Shown in pieces: positions 35,640 to 47,205 of a stretch of 64,000 bases of DNA. Under the pieces are notes generated by a model that saw nothing but the letters and a program-made list of their open reading frames with translations, did not search any database and was not told where the DNA came from. The stretch spans positions 186,001 through 250,000 of the forward strand of contig NZ_WTFT01000002.1 of assembly GCF_009861505.1 (NCBI RefSeq), in the 5' to 3' direction. The stretch is from Pseudomonas izuensis. Its GTDB lineage: Bacteria > Pseudomonadota > Gammaproteobacteria > Pseudomonadales > Pseudomonadaceae. Both the position numbers and the translations under genes were made by a program. Numbering within the stretch: the first letter of the stretch is position 1; the number at the start of each line of letters is the position of its first letter.

Positions 35640-36227
35640 ATGTTGAAAAAGACTCTGGCCGCTCTGGCAATCGGTTCTGCCCTGTTGTCCACCGGTAACG
35701 TTATGGCCGCTGACTACGTGGTCGACAAAGAAGGCCAGCACGCCTTCGTTGACTTCAAGATCAGCCACCTGGGCTACAGCTACATCATCGGTACGTTCAA
35801 GGACATCGACGGCAAGTTCAGCTTTGACGCTGCCAAGCCTGAAGCCAGCAAGATCGAGTTCAATGTGAACACCGCCAGCGTGTTCACCAACAACGCCGAG
35901 CGTGACAAGCACATTTCCAGCAAAGACTTCCTGAACGGCACCAAGGCGACGTTCGTTTCCACCAGCGTCAAGCCAACCGGTAAAAACGCCGCGGGCAAAG
36001 ACACCGCTGACGTGGCCGGTGACCTGACCATCCTGGGCGTGACCAAGCCAATCGTGGTCAAGGCTACTTTCCTGGGTGAAGGCAAGGATCCATGGGGCGG
36101 CTACCGTGCCGGTTTTGAGGGCACTTTCGGCCTCAAACGTTCCGATTTCGGCACGCAGAAAGACCTGGGCCCATCGTCCGATGCGGTTGAAATGTACGTC
36201 TCGTTTGAAGGTGTGAAAGCGAAATAA
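35640..36227 (+). CDS. YceI family periplasmic lipid-binding-like protein
   Basis: A 195-residue secreted protein with a signal peptide (cleavage after GNVMAA near residue 24) and the YceI lipocalin-like beta-barrel ([20 protein letters not shown] near 30, [18 protein letters not shown] near 123, [14 protein letters not shown] near 161). Family members bind polyisoprenoids or quinone-like lipids. ATG 35640 follows AAAGGAAAACAAAG. It is transcribed with the b561 gene and ended by a terminator. Confidence 0.94.
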   Translation: MLKKTLAALAIGSALLSTGNVMAADYVVDKEGQHAFVDFKISHLGYSYIIGTFKDIDGKFSFDAAKPEASKIEFNVNTASVFTNNAERDKHISSKDFLNGTKATFVSTSVKPTGKNAAGKDTADVAGDLTILGVTKPIVVKATFLGEGKDPWGGYRAGFEGTFGLKRSDFGTQKDLGPSSDAVEMYVSFEGVKAK

Positions 36228-36243
36228 CTTTCGCGCCTGACAC

Positions 36244-36282
36244 AAAAACGCCCGCTGCTCTCACGAGCGCGGGCGTTTTTTT
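36244..36282 (+). terminator. rho-independent terminator after yceI
   Basis: The stem ACGCCCGC / GCGGGCGT with an inner GCTC/GAGC pair is followed by seven T residues. Confidence 0.92.
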
Positions 36283-36320
36283 ATTGCTGTATACAAATCC
36301 CTGCTGGCATCAAAAAATCC

Positions 36321-36412
36321 CTGTGGGAGTGAGCCTGCTCGCGAAGGCGGTGGTTCATCCAACTTTGATGGCGACTGACACGCCCCCTTCGCGAGCAGGC
36401 TCGCTCCCACAG
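36321..36412. repeat. REP doublet, GAGCCTGCTCGCGA family
   Basis: CTGTGGGAGTGAGCCTGCTC at the left faces CCTTCGCGAGCAGGCTCGCT at the right, between two terminators of convergent genes. Confidence 0.93.
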
Positions 36413-36430
36413 GTTTTCTCATTCGCCAAA

Positions 36431-36466
36431 AAAATGCCCCGGACCTTTCGGTCCGGGGCATTTTTC
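36431..36466 (-). terminator. rho-independent terminator after rhlE
   Basis: The stem AATGCCCCGGACC / GGTCCGGGGCATT with a TTTC loop is flanked by A and T runs, so it may work on both strands. Confidence 0.92.
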
Positions 36467-36480
36467 ATTTCAGCGACAAA

Positions 36481-38349
36481 TCAGCGATTGCGAGTCAGCA
36501 ATGCCGGTTTTTCACCGCGAGGACGGCTTGGCAGTTGATCCAGCTGCTCAGGTGTCGGGAAGCGATCGGCCTTCGACTCCTTGTGCATGATCTTCGGTGT
36601 CGGACTGCGCGGGTTCTGCACGGCCGGTTCGGAACGGGACTGGTCATCACGGGCCGGGCGGCGATTGCGCGAGTCTTCGCGACGGGCCTGACCGTCACGT
36701 GGCGCACCGTTGCGTGGGCCGTTGCGCTTGGCTGGCGGCGTGCCAGTGCTGGCGCCATCGCTGTTGCGCGGACCGTTCTGGCGACCCTGAGGCTTGCCAC
36801 CCCGTGGAGCGCCCGAACCGGCGGCCGTACCTTGTGCCGGAGCACCTGGACGGCGGCCACGGCCCTGGGCCGGTTTCTGTTGTGGCACGTAGTCGACGCG
36901 GTTACCGAAGTTATCGATATCGTCATCCAGGAACTCGTCTGGAGCGCGATCAGCGGCGGCACGTGGTGGTTGGCTTGGCTGACGCTGTTCACGGGCCGGG
37001 GTGCCTTCGCGAGGCTTCTGCTGACGGGCCGGACGCTCGCCACGCTCACCCGTCGCGGGCTTCTCCTTGCCCTTGTCCTTGCCCTTGTCTTTACGACCGC
37101 CACCGCTGCCGTTCGGACCATCGCCGCGCGGGCCACGTGGATTGCGCGGGTTGCGCATGTCAGGACGTTCGCGGGCTTCCGGTTTTTCAGCTTCCACGGC
37201 GCTGGCATCGAAGCCCATCAGGTCGCCGTCGGCGATTTTCTGCTTGGTCATGCGTTCGATGCTTTTCAGCAGTTTTTCTTCGTCCGGGGCCACCAGCGAG
37301 ATCGCTTCGCCCGAACGACCGGCACGGCCGGTACGACCGATGCGGTGCACGTAGTCTTCATCGACGTTAGGCAGTTCGAAGTTGACCACGTGTGGCAACT
37401 GGTCGATATCGAGGCCGCGGGCGGCGATGTCGGTGGCGACCAGGATGCGCACAGTCCCTGCCTTGAAATCGGCCAGGGCTTTGGTGCGGGCGTTCTGGCT
37501 CTTGTTGCCGTGGATCGCAACGGCGCTCAGGCCGTGTTTGTCCAGGTACTCGGCCAAGCGGTTGGCGCCGTGCTTGGTGCGGGTGAACACCAGCACCTGT
37601 TCCCAGGCGCCAGCGGTGATCAGGTGCGCCAGCAGCGCACGCTTGTGGCTGGCGTGCAGGCGGAACACGCGCTGTTCGATGCGCTCGACCGTGGTGTTTG
37701 GTGGCGTGACTTCAATGCGTTCCGGGTTGTGCAGCAATTTGCCGGCGAGGTCGGTGATGTCCTTGGAGAACGTCGCCGAAAACAGCAGGTTCTGCCGTTT
37801 GGCTGGCAGGCGGGCCAGGACTTTCTTCACGTCATGGACGAAGCCCATGTCGAGCATGCGGTCGGCTTCGTCCAGCACGAGGATTTCCACGTGGGACAGG
37901 TCGACGCTGCCTTGGCCGGCGAGATCGAGCAAACGGCCAGGGCAGGCCACCAGCACGTCGACGCCACGGGACATGGCCTGAACCTGAGGGTTCATGCCGA
38001 CGCCGCCGAAGATGCAGGCGCTGACGAATTTCAGGTCACGGGCATAGACCTTGAAGCTTTCATGCACTTGGGCAGCGAGTTCGCGCGTGGGGGTCAGGAC
38101 CAGTACGCGCGGCTGGCGCGGGCCATGACGCTGGGATTTGTCCGGGTGACCGTTGGGGAACAACCGCTCCAGGATCGGAAGGGCGAAACCGCCGGTTTTA
38201 CCAGTACCTGTCTGTGCCGCGACCATCAGGTCGCGACCTTGCAACACGGCGGGAATGGCCCGCTGTTGCACCGGAGTAGGCTCGGTATAGCCCGCTGCCT
38301 CAATGGCGCGGACTAAAGCCTCGGAGAGACCGAGGGAAGCAAAGGACAT
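36481..38349 (-). CDS. rhlE: DEAD-box RNA helicase RhlE
   Basis: A 622-residue ATP-dependent RNA helicase. Core motifs in order: Q motif [13 protein letters not shown], motif I AQTGTGKT, Ia [40 protein letters not shown] and [13 protein letters not shown]; the core ends near residue 375. The remaining 240 residues form a basic, low-complexity tail rich in Arg, Gly, Pro and Asn (for example [20 protein letters not shown]), typical of pseudomonad RhlE and likely an RNA-binding disordered region. ATG 38349 gives [10 protein letters not shown]. Confidence 0.95.
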   Translation of the reverse strand: MSFASLGLSEALVRAIEAAGYTEPTPVQQRAIPAVLQGRDLMVAAQTGTGKTGGFALPILERLFPNGHPDKSQRHGPRQPRVLVLTPTRELAAQVHESFKVYARDLKFVSACIFGGVGMNPQVQAMSRGVDVLVACPGRLLDLAGQGSVDLSHVEILVLDEADRMLDMGFVHDVKKVLARLPAKRQNLLFSATFSKDITDLAGKLLHNPERIEVTPPNTTVERIEQRVFRLHASHKRALLAHLITAGAWEQVLVFTRTKHGANRLAEYLDKHGLSAVAIHGNKSQNARTKALADFKAGTVRILVATDIAARGLDIDQLPHVVNFELPNVDEDYVHRIGRTGRAGRSGEAISLVAPDEEKLLKSIERMTKQKIADGDLMGFDASAVEAEKPEARERPDMRNPRNPRGPRGDGPNGSGGGRKDKGKDKGKEKPATGERGERPARQQKPREGTPAREQRQPSQPPRAAADRAPDEFLDDDIDNFGNRVDYVPQQKPAQGRGRRPGAPAQGTAAGSGAPRGGKPQGRQNGPRNSDGASTGTPPAKRNGPRNGAPRDGQARREDSRNRRPARDDQSRSEPAVQNPRSPTPKIMHKESKADRFPTPEQLDQLPSRPRGEKPALLTRNR

Positions 38350-38571
38350 GAGAAATCCTGTTTTAGTTAGGGCTTGGCCCAATGGGAGTCTTGCCTGGCG
38401 CGAATGGCGTTTAAGGAGACGCTATCCCGTCCGGTCCTGCTGGGTTTCGAAGGTTCGTCTGGAGTGCTCGCGCGGGCTGAAAAGCTGCGCTGTAGCGGGG
38501 TCGAGATGCCTTGAACGATTCCGAGCGTCCGGGCGTGAGCCTGGCGGGAAGGCCGGAGTATAACAGAGCAA

Positions 38572-39396
38572 TCACTGCGCGCCGCTTTCCTGCTGCTCAA
38601 CGGTTTTTGTACGGGGCGCGGTGGCACTTGCGGTACTCGCTGCGTTTGCAGCGGTTACCGGGGCAGCGCCGTAGCGGGCGCTGAGCTCTGCGTAGGCCGG
38701 CTCGCGCTTAAAGCGTTTGAGCTCGGCACCGAAGCGTTGTACCAACAAATCCATGCCGGCATTGCGACGCACCGCCAGAAACTGGCTCTGCTGGCTGATG
38801 ACAGTCGGGTTTTCGGTAATCTTGTCACGGATATTCAGCTCGTCGAGCAAATGCTGGCCGACCCGGCGGTCGGTGATCAGCAGGTCGATCCGTCCGCGCA
38901 CCAGCTTGCCGAAATTGGCTTCATGGCTCGGTGCCGGTTCGCGGGTGAACAGCGTCGACTCCCTGAAATCCTGGCTGTAAAGGTAACCAGGCGAGGTGCC
39001 GATGGTCAGCCCGCGCAGTTCGTCGAGGGTGCGAAACGGGTGCGGTCGACCATTGGCGTAGAACATTACGAACTGGACTTCCGAGAGCGGTTCGCTGGGG
39101 TAGAGCAGGGTCGCGTCGCGCTCATCACTGTGGAAAATGTCCAGAGCGCCATCGGCCTGACCCGTTTCGAGCATCGACAAGCAGCGCTTCCACGGCAGGA
39201 ACTGCCATTCCACTTCGATGCCCAGGCGCTTGAACACAATGGCGGTGGTTTCGTAATCGAGCCCAAGGGATTTGCCGTTCTCCTCATAGACATAAGGAGC
39301 CCACGGTTCCGTGACAATGCGCAGTTTCTCGCCCCGGGCGGCGAAGCTCAGGCAAGTAAAAAGCACAACGGTAAGCAGCTGGGCAATGGCGGGCAT
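38572..39396 (-). CDS. periplasmic solute-binding protein (SBP_bac_3-type), orphan
   Basis: A 274-residue protein with a signal peptide (to about residue 22, SFAARGE) and a family 3 solute-binding fold (LRIVTEPWAPYVYEENGKSL, then GLDYE, and WKRCLSMLETGQADGALDIF). The C-terminal 30 residues are low-complexity Ala/Thr/Ser. No permease or ATPase lies beside it, so it may serve a distant transporter or act as a sensor-type binding protein. The ligand is unknown; the family often binds amino acids. Confidence 0.8.
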   Translation of the reverse strand: MPAIAQLLTVVLFTCLSFAARGEKLRIVTEPWAPYVYEENGKSLGLDYETTAIVFKRLGIEVEWQFLPWKRCLSMLETGQADGALDIFHSDERDATLLYPSEPLSEVQFVMFYANGRPHPFRTLDELRGLTIGTSPGYLYSQDFRESTLFTREPAPSHEANFGKLVRGRIDLLITDRRVGQHLLDELNIRDKITENPTVISQQSQFLAVRRNAGMDLLVQRFGAELKRFKREPAYAELSARYGAAPVTAANAASTASATAPRTKTVEQQESGAQ

Positions 39397-39483
39397 GGCC
39401 TGAGGTTAGTACGCTGAACGCCTAATGAGAAGCTCTGGCGTGCATGTTTAGCGTTGTACCAGAGCTGATTGGGTGCGACGTCG

Positions 39484-40566
39484 CTATTTGCTCGACGTAT
39501 TGAGCAAGTGTGCGTGGATCGCTGTGCACCGCTCACCAAGAATCATCTTGACCAGGGGCTTGGTGAACCAGTCCTCAAGCAGGTGTTGCCCAACCGGCGT
39601 ACCGAGGCGTTCCTGCTGGTTCTGCAATGCCTTTTCCCACCAGACCGGTCCGCAGGCCTGGTCGAACTCGTTGGGGTGTTCATAGCAGCCGTAAAGGACT
39701 TCGCGAATGAATTGGCGCAGATGTTCGGGCAGCGCCAGGGTAATGACTTTGTAGAGCATTCGCTGTGGTCGTGGTGGCCGTGGAAGATGAGCCGACACGC
39801 GGTGGGTGTCATCCAGTGCTGCCGGGCTGGTCGGTTGTGCGGCATGTTTGACAGCCCAGGCTTTGACCTTGGCCCTGAACAATTGCTTGCGACTCCAGTA
39901 GTGGTGAATCAGGTCCGGACACTTTTTGATCTCCAGCGTCCGATAGGCAGCTACCGACAGGCAGAACTCTTCGAGGGTGTATGCGCCCTGCGCCAACGGG
40001 AACAATTCGTCGATCAGCGCGATCGAGCGATCGAGGACTTGAATGTCCTGCCGGTTCAAACCGATGACACCGGAATTGAGCAGCATCATCTGGTCGTCAG
40101 CCAGGCCCCTTTCCATGAGCGTTGCCGACAACGCGGTGTAGAGCAGGTTCTCTTTGTTGTTGCCGTAGTGGGTGTAGTAGTCGTTACACAGCAGCGTGCC
40201 CGGTTGCACGCGTTCGAACAACTTGAGTGGTGAGCAGTGGAAGAACGTATCGGTGTCGATCAGCAGCGCCGTGTCGAACTCTTCCAGCACTGTGCGCAGG
40301 GCGACATGCTTGGCACGAAAGTGATAGCCGTGGGGTTCGTTCCAGCGTCGGCGTGTTGCTTCGTCGAGAGGGCGTACGTGCACCGGCAGTTTTTCGTAGG
40401 GCTGCGGGTTGTCGCTGAAGACCTGGATATCGAGCGCCGCGTCTGGCGTTTCACGCAGCCAGGCCAAGGCACTGGCAATGCTGAACACGGCTTCCTGATG
40501 GTAGGTTTCGGAGCCGAATACCAGGTAGACGAGTTGAGGGCGTGAGGTCGAGGGCGCAGTCATCAT
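39484..40566 (-). CDS. GT-A-like glycosyltransferase, putative
   Basis: A 360-residue soluble protein. It begins with a nucleotide-binding-like strand (LVYLVFGSETYHQEAVFSIA) and has a DxD-type motif in ALLIDTDTFFHCSPL near residue 105, as in GT-A (family 8-like) glycosyltransferases. Two in-frame ATGs (40566, 40563) could start it. It stands alone with no sugar pathway genes around, so the acceptor cannot be inferred. The assignment rests on fold-level motifs only. Confidence 0.62.
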   Translation of the reverse strand: MMTAPSTSRPQLVYLVFGSETYHQEAVFSIASALAWLRETPDAALDIQVFSDNPQPYEKLPVHVRPLDEATRRRWNEPHGYHFRAKHVALRTVLEEFDTALLIDTDTFFHCSPLKLFERVQPGTLLCNDYYTHYGNNKENLLYTALSATLMERGLADDQMMLLNSGVIGLNRQDIQVLDRSIALIDELFPLAQGAYTLEEFCLSVAAYRTLEIKKCPDLIHHYWSRKQLFRAKVKAWAVKHAAQPTSPAALDDTHRVSAHLPRPPRPQRMLYKVITLALPEHLRQFIREVLYGCYEHPNEFDQACGPVWWEKALQNQQERLGTPVGQHLLEDWFTKPLVKMILGERCTAIHAHLLNTSSK

Positions 40567-40600
40567 GGGGCTACAGCTTTCCGTAGGTTCTTCCGAATGT

Positions 40601-40622
40601 AAAAGGCCCTCCGAAGAGGGCC
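40601..40622 (-). terminator. rho-independent terminator after metF
   Basis: On the minus strand the stem GGCCCTC / GAGGGCC with loop TTCG is followed by TTTT, 23 bases after the metF stop. Confidence 0.85.
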
Positions 40623-40644
40623 CCGTATACCAGCGTGGAAACGA

Positions 40645-41490
40645 TCAGCGCGGTAGCTTCAAGTTGTTCCACACAGCCAGACTGGCTTCAGCCTGGTTCA
40701 GGGTATAGAAATGCAAACCTGGCGCACCGCCTTGCAACAAACGCTCACACATTTCGGTAATCACCTGCTCGCCGAAACGCTGAATGCTTTGGGTGTCGTC
40801 ACCATACGCTTCCAGTTGCTTGCGAATCCAGCGCGGGATTTCCGCCCCGCAGGCATCGGAAAAGCGTGCCAGTTTGCTGTAGTTGGTGATCGGCATGATG
40901 CCCGGCACGATCGGGATGTTCACGCCCAGTGCCCGCACACGGTCGACAAAATAGAAATAGCTGTCGGCGTTGAAGAAGTACTGGGTGATCGCGCTGTCGG
41001 CGCCGGCATTGGCCTTGCGCACGAAATTGGCAATATCGTCTTCGAAATTGCGCGCTTGCGGGTGCATTTCCGGATAGGCGGCAACTTCGATGTGGAAATG
41101 ATCGCCAGTCTGTTCACGAATGAATTCGACCAGGTCATTGGCGTGGCGCAATTCGCCGCTGGCCATGCCCATGCCCGAAGGCAGGTCACCGCGCAGGGCA
41201 ACGATTCGGGTAATACCGGCGGCCTTGTATTGGCTCAGCAGGCCGCGCAAGTCGTCCTTGCTGTCGCCCACGCAAGACAGGTGCGGTGCGGCAGGGATTT
41301 TGACTTCGTTTTCAAGCTGCAACACGGTGTTGAGGGTGCGATCACGAGTCGAACCGCCAGCGCCGTAGGTGCAGGAGAAGAAATCGGGGTTGTACGTGGC
41401 CAGCTGGCGAGCAGTGGCGAGCAGCTTTTCATGCCCAGCGTCGGTCTTCGTAGGGAAGAACTCGAAGCTGTAGCGACGATCTTGGGACAT
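40645..41490 (-). CDS. metF: 5,10-methylenetetrahydrofolate reductase
   Basis: A 281-residue flavoenzyme producing methyl-THF for methionine synthesis. It shows YSFEFFPTKTDAGHEKL at the N-terminus, TYGAGGSTRDRT near residue 43, RIVALRGDLPSGMGM near 95 and ITQYFFNADSYFYFVDR near 162. ATG 41490 lies 8 bases after AAGGA; the ATG two codons upstream is too close to it. It follows ahcY on the same strand after 190 bases that contain a REP doublet, placing two SAM-cycle genes in tandem. Confidence 0.96.
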   Translation of the reverse strand: MSQDRRYSFEFFPTKTDAGHEKLLATARQLATYNPDFFSCTYGAGGSTRDRTLNTVLQLENEVKIPAAPHLSCVGDSKDDLRGLLSQYKAAGITRIVALRGDLPSGMGMASGELRHANDLVEFIREQTGDHFHIEVAAYPEMHPQARNFEDDIANFVRKANAGADSAITQYFFNADSYFYFVDRVRALGVNIPIVPGIMPITNYSKLARFSDACGAEIPRWIRKQLEAYGDDTQSIQRFGEQVITEMCERLLQGGAPGLHFYTLNQAEASLAVWNNLKLPR

Positions 41491-41536
41491 GGTCATATCC
41501 TTGGAAACGCGTAAGCCTTGCAGTTATCGCGCTACC

Positions 41537-41626
41537 CGTGGGAGCAAAGCTTGCTCGCGATGGAGGCGCCTCGGTACCCAGGGCATACTGTGGTGATGCT
41601 ATCGCGAGCAAGCTTTGCTCCCACAG
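41537..41626. repeat. REP doublet, GCAAAGCTTGCTCGCGA family
   Basis: CGTGGGAGCAAAGCTTGCTC at the left faces TATCGCGAGCAAGCTTTGCT at the right, between ahcY and metF. Confidence 0.92.
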
Positions 41627-41683
41627 GTGCGCGCGGTTTCTGCATGAATCCGCCCCCCCACGGGGAGCGGATAGCTGAATCGA

Positions 41684-43270
<1,587 letters not shown>

Positions 43271-43417
43271 TTATAGCGGGCTATGCTGATCTTCCAAAGG
43301 GTTTCTGTCGGTCAATGTTCGAACGGTAATAGTGGCTATAGAAGATGCCGAATAGAGCTCTGGTCCAGGCTCTGCCATGATCCCTGGCATCTATCGGCAA
43401 GACGGTCAGGAGTGAGC

Positions 43418-43822
43418 ATGAATTTCCACACCCGCAAATGGGTCAAACCCGAAGACCTCAACCCCAACGGCACGCTGTTCGGCGGCAGCCTTCTGCGCTG
43501 GATCGACGAAGAAGCGGCGATTTACGCCATCGTCCAGCTGGGCAACCAGCGCGTCGTCACCAAATACATTTCCGAAATCAACTTCGTCAGCGCTTCGCGC
43601 CAGGGCGACATTATCGAACTGGGCATCACCGCCACCGAATTCGGCCGCACCTCGATCACCTTGCGTTGCGAAGTGCGCAACAAGATCACCCGCAAGAGCA
43701 TCCTGACGGTGGATAAAGTGGTCTTCGTCAACCTCGGGGAAGATGGTTTGCCCGCGCCGCATGGCCGGACCGAGATCAAGTACGTCAAAGACCAGTTCAA
43801 GGATGATGCCCCCGTCGAATAA
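43418..43822 (+). CDS. acyl-CoA thioesterase, YciA-like hotdog protein
   Basis: A 134-residue single hotdog-domain thioesterase. The family motif NPNGTLFGGSLLRWIDEEAA near residue 13 carries the active-site region (Asn, Gly-Gly and Asp-Glu), and VDKVVFVNL lies near 97. ATG 43418 follows TCAGGAGTGAGC. Likely substrate is short or medium acyl-CoA (inference). It stands alone between ahcY and a transporter gene. Confidence 0.9.
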   Translation: MNFHTRKWVKPEDLNPNGTLFGGSLLRWIDEEAAIYAIVQLGNQRVVTKYISEINFVSASRQGDIIELGITATEFGRTSITLRCEVRNKITRKSILTVDKVVFVNLGEDGLPAPHGRTEIKYVKDQFKDDAPVE

Positions 43823-43830
43823 TGCGGGAC

Positions 43831-43903
43831 CTGTAGGAGCCGGCTTGCCAGCGAAGCATTTGGCTGCCTTGAGGGCCCATTCGCTGGCAAGCCAGCTCCT
43901 ACA
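43831..43903. repeat. REP doublet
   Basis: CTGTAGGAGCCGGCTTGCCA faces TTCGCTGGCAAGCCAGCTCC, just after the thioesterase stop. Confidence 0.92.
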
Positions 43904-43989
43904 AGGGAAGGTTTCGTTTGATAGAGCGGTGAACAGCTCCAACCCGCGCGGGTCGTAACTAAATCGCACGCCAGCGGTTCAGGAGCGTT

Positions 43990-44877
43990 ATGGACACTCA
44001 CAAAGCCGGCAAGACCCCCGACCTCTCGGCCAAAGAGCAGCACGAAGTCGAAAAGAGCCAGCCACCACGGGCGGCGGTGTTGCACGAAATCATCCGTACC
44101 CAGGGCGATCAGGAGCTTGAACGCAGCGTTGCCGCGCTGTGGTGGTCCGCGCTGGCCGCCGGCCTGACCATGGGGCTGTCACTGATGGGCATGGGCTTGC
44201 TCAACTCCCGGCTGCCGGATGGCGAAGGCTTCAAGGTGATTGCCAGTTTCGGCTACTGCGCGGGGTTTCTCGCGGTGATCCTCGCCCGCCAGCAACTGTT
44301 CACCGAAAACACCCTGACGGCGGTGCTGCCGATCATGAGCAAACCCACGCTGGGCAACTTCGGTCGATTGTTGCGGCTGTGGACGGTGGTGCTGGTCGGC
44401 AACCTGTGCGGCACCTTGCTGGTGGCCTACGTGATGCTGGAGCTGCCGATTTTCGACAGCAAGACCGATATCGCCTTCCTCGACATCGGCCGCAAGGTCA
44501 TGGAAAACCACGCCGGCCAGATGTTCGCCAAGGGCATTGTTTCGGGCTGGATGATCGCCACCATGGTCTGGATGATTCCGTCCATGGAGAGCGCCAAGAT
44601 GTGGATCATCATCCTCATCACCTACTTCATGGCGCTGGGGGATTTCACGCATATCGTGGTCGGTTCGCTTGAGGTTTCGTACCTGGTGTTCGCCGGCGAA
44701 TTGCCGTGGAAGGATTTCTGGCTGGTGTTCGCCGGTCCCACGCTGGCGGGGAACATCATCGGTGGCAGCTTTATCTTCGCGCTGATCAGCCATGCGCAGA
44801 TTCGCAGTGAAAGCGGGCCGCCGAAAAACGCAGCGGATCAGGGCGAGGAGCCCGACCCGCGGAAGATTGAAAAATAG
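43990..44877 (+). CDS. formate/nitrite transporter family protein (YfdC-like)
   Basis: A 295-residue membrane protein of the FocA/NirC family. It has a long hydrophilic N-terminus (about 45 residues), then six helices with the repeated pore-type segments GFLAVILARQQLFTENTLTA and MALGDFTHIVVGSLEVSYLV, and LAGNIIGGSFIFALISHAQ near the end. The longer soluble N-terminus points to the YfdC branch. Substrate is unknown; no formate or nitrite enzymes are nearby. Confidence 0.88.
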   Translation: MDTHKAGKTPDLSAKEQHEVEKSQPPRAAVLHEIIRTQGDQELERSVAALWWSALAAGLTMGLSLMGMGLLNSRLPDGEGFKVIASFGYCAGFLAVILARQQLFTENTLTAVLPIMSKPTLGNFGRLLRLWTVVLVGNLCGTLLVAYVMLELPIFDSKTDIAFLDIGRKVMENHAGQMFAKGIVSGWMIATMVWMIPSMESAKMWIIILITYFMALGDFTHIVVGSLEVSYLVFAGELPWKDFWLVFAGPTLAGNIIGGSFIFALISHAQIRSESGPPKNAADQGEEPDPRKIEK

Positions 44878-44883
44878 TCGATA

Positions 44884-46053
44884 TCAGCTTGCTGCATTAA
44901 CCGCCGCTACGCCGCGACGTTGCAGATGGATAAAGAACAGCGCGGTCAGCACCGTCAGCCCGCTGACCAGCGCGCCCGTCCATGGCAAGTCCGCCAGGTC
45001 CGCGCCGCTGGCCACCACCAGCCCGCCAATCCACGCCCCGGCCGCGTTGCCGAGATTGAATGCGCTCTGGTTCAGGGTCGAGCCGAGATTGGGGGCTTCA
45101 TGGGCCTGATCAATGATCAGCAATTGCAGGATCGGGCACAGGGCGAAAGCGAAAATCCCCCACAGCACCAGCGTGATCGCCGCCGGGATCACCGAGTGGC
45201 TGGTCTGGCTGAAGGCGGCCAGTACCAGCACCACAGCCAGCGCCATGCCGACCAGCGACGGCAGCAAGCGGCTGTCCGCCAGGCGACCGCCGAGCATGCT
45301 GCCCGCCGTCAAACCTACCCCGAACAACAGCAACATGATCGTCACGCCGTGGGGGCTGACGCCCGTGATGTCCTGCAGGATCGGCGCGATATAGGTAAAC
45401 ACGCTGAACAGACTGGTCGAGGCCAGCACGCTCATGCCCAGCGCCAACAGCACGTTGACCTTGCCCAGCACCTTGAACTCGCTGGCGAGGTTGGCCTTGT
45501 CCATCGCAATGTCTTTCGGCAACCAGAGCCATTGCGCAACGGCGGCGATCACACCGATCACCGACACCGCCCAGAACGTCGAGCGCCAGCCGGCGTATTG
45601 CCCAAGCGCAGTGCCCAGCGGCACGCCCAGCACGTTGGCCAGGGTCAGGCCGGTGAACATCATGGCAATCGCCTGGGCCCGTTTGTTCGGTGCCACCAAC
45701 CCGGCGGCCACCACCGAGCCGATGCCGAAAAACGCGCCGTGGCACAGCGCGGTGACGACTCGAGCGGCCATCAGCGTGGCGTAGTTCGGCGCCAGGGCGC
45801 AGAGCATGTTGCCGAGGATGAACATCAGCGTCATGCCCAGCAATGTGGCTTTGCGTGGCATGTTGGCGGTGCCGACTGCGAGGATCGGCGCGCCGAACAC
45901 GACGCCCAGGGCGTAGCCGGTAATCAACAGACCGGCATTGGGGATGCTCACCGCGAGGTCGCGGGCAACATCGGGCAGCAGGCCCATGATGACGAATTCA
46001 GTGGTGCCGATGCCAAACGCGGCAACAGCGAGGGCAAGCAAAGCGAGTGGCAT
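44884..46053 (-). CDS. MFS transporter (DHA1 drug/sugar efflux type)
   Basis: A 389-residue, 12-helix major facilitator. The N-terminus ALAVAAFGIGTTEFVIMGLL and motif A-like GAPILAVGTANMPRKATLLG place it with the AraJ/YdhP (arabinose or drug efflux) permeases. The frame extends to 46107, but ATG 46053 gives the expected start MPLALLALAV. It is convergent with the transporter gene to its left. Substrate cannot be read. Confidence 0.9.
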   Translation of the reverse strand: MPLALLALAVAAFGIGTTEFVIMGLLPDVARDLAVSIPNAGLLITGYALGVVFGAPILAVGTANMPRKATLLGMTLMFILGNMLCALAPNYATLMAARVVTALCHGAFFGIGSVVAAGLVAPNKRAQAIAMMFTGLTLANVLGVPLGTALGQYAGWRSTFWAVSVIGVIAAVAQWLWLPKDIAMDKANLASEFKVLGKVNVLLALGMSVLASTSLFSVFTYIAPILQDITGVSPHGVTIMLLLFGVGLTAGSMLGGRLADSRLLPSLVGMALAVVLVLAAFSQTSHSVIPAAITLVLWGIFAFALCPILQLLIIDQAHEAPNLGSTLNQSAFNLGNAAGAWIGGLVVASGADLADLPWTGALVSGLTVLTALFFIHLQRRGVAAVNAAS

Positions 46054-46239
46054 GCGCAAGGTCTCTGTCGGTAGTCTTGACGCTGTGATCAGGCATACGC
46101 ATGCCAACGACCCTTCTCGACGAGAGTGGTCAGGGGCAGATTTTATTGGATTTAGTCTGTGCGCAACTGAGTGCGGCGTGGTCGCTTGCAGTATAAACAG
46201 CTGCTGACATATCGCGAATCAATTCTCCCCCCGATACTT

Positions 46240-46308
46240 TGTGGGAGCACGGCTTGCCGGCGATGGCGATTTCAAGGGCGCCATCGCGGGCAAGCCTTGC
46301 TCCCACAG
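46240..46308. repeat. REP doublet
   Basis: TGTGGGAGCACGGCTTGCCG faces CCATCGCGGGCAAGCCTTGC in the divergent interval before the EamA transporter gene. Confidence 0.9.
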
Positions 46309-46340
46309 GGGGGCGGGGTGGACTGCAAAAGGAGTGTGCC

Positions 46341-47174
46341 GTGCTTGCGACGGCTCTGGTGTTGGTGGCGGCGCTGTTGCATGCGGCGTGGAATACCCTG
46401 ATCAAATTCAGCGCCGAACGGTTGCTGGTGGTGGCGTGCATGGACAGCGTGGCGATGTTGTTTGTCGTTGTGATGCTGCCTTTCGTGGAACTGCCGCCCA
46501 TTGAAATCTGGCCGTGGATTCTGGCCTCGGCCGCGTTCGAATTGCTCTATCGCTATTTGTTGATTCAGGCCTATCGGGTCGGCGACCTCGGGCTGGTCTA
46601 TCCGCTGATGCGCGGGTTGTCACCGTTGGTGGTGCTGGCGCTGACGCTGATCTTTGCCGGGGAGGCGCTGACCCATCAGCAGATTTTCGGAATTCTGCTG
46701 ATCCCGCTCGGCATGCTGTGCCTGCTGTGGCAGGGCGGAGGCGGTGCGCGCCTGCCCTGGTCGATGTTGCCGGTTGTGGCGCTGATTGGCCTGTGTATCG
46801 GTTGCTACACCTACATCGACGGCCAGGCGCTGCGGCGCTGGTCGCAGCCACTGGACTACCTGGTCTGGGTGACGCTGCTCAGTGCCTGGCCGTTCCCGTT
46901 GCTGGCCTGGGTACGCAAGCGGCCGGCATTCAGGCTGTTCTGGCGCGAGCAGTGGCGTTTGGGGCTGGCGGTCGGGTTCTGCGTGTTGTTCAGCTACGCT
47001 CTGGTGCTGTGGGCCATGCAGATGGGCTCGATAGCCGAAGCGGCAGCGCTGCGCGAGATCAGCGTGATTCTGGTGGTGCTGTTCGGTATGCGTTATCTGA
47101 AAGAGCCTTTTGGCGGGCCCAGGCTCCTGGCCTGCGGCTTAGTGCTGATCGGCATACTGGTGATGAAATTCTGA
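46341..47174 (+). CDS. EamA/DMT family transporter
   Basis: A 277-residue membrane protein with ten predicted helices in two EamA repeats (LLHAAWNTLIKF in the first, SIAEAAALREISVILVVLFG in the second). Start GTG 46341 lies after AAAAGGAGTGTGCC; the open frame further upstream only translates a REP. Members export amino acids, nucleosides or other metabolites; the substrate is unknown. Confidence 0.86.
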   Translation: MLATALVLVAALLHAAWNTLIKFSAERLLVVACMDSVAMLFVVVMLPFVELPPIEIWPWILASAAFELLYRYLLIQAYRVGDLGLVYPLMRGLSPLVVLALTLIFAGEALTHQQIFGILLIPLGMLCLLWQGGGGARLPWSMLPVVALIGLCIGCYTYIDGQALRRWSQPLDYLVWVTLLSAWPFPLLAWVRKRPAFRLFWREQWRLGLAVGFCVLFSYALVLWAMQMGSIAEAAALREISVILVVLFGMRYLKEPFGGPRLLACGLVLIGILVMKF

Positions 47175-47205
47175 CTGCTCTGACAATGTGAAGAAGGACT
47201 GCTCT

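Noticed and set aside
36535..38316. 593-codon plus-strand open frame
   Set aside because: It is antisense to rhlE, which has all helicase motifs.
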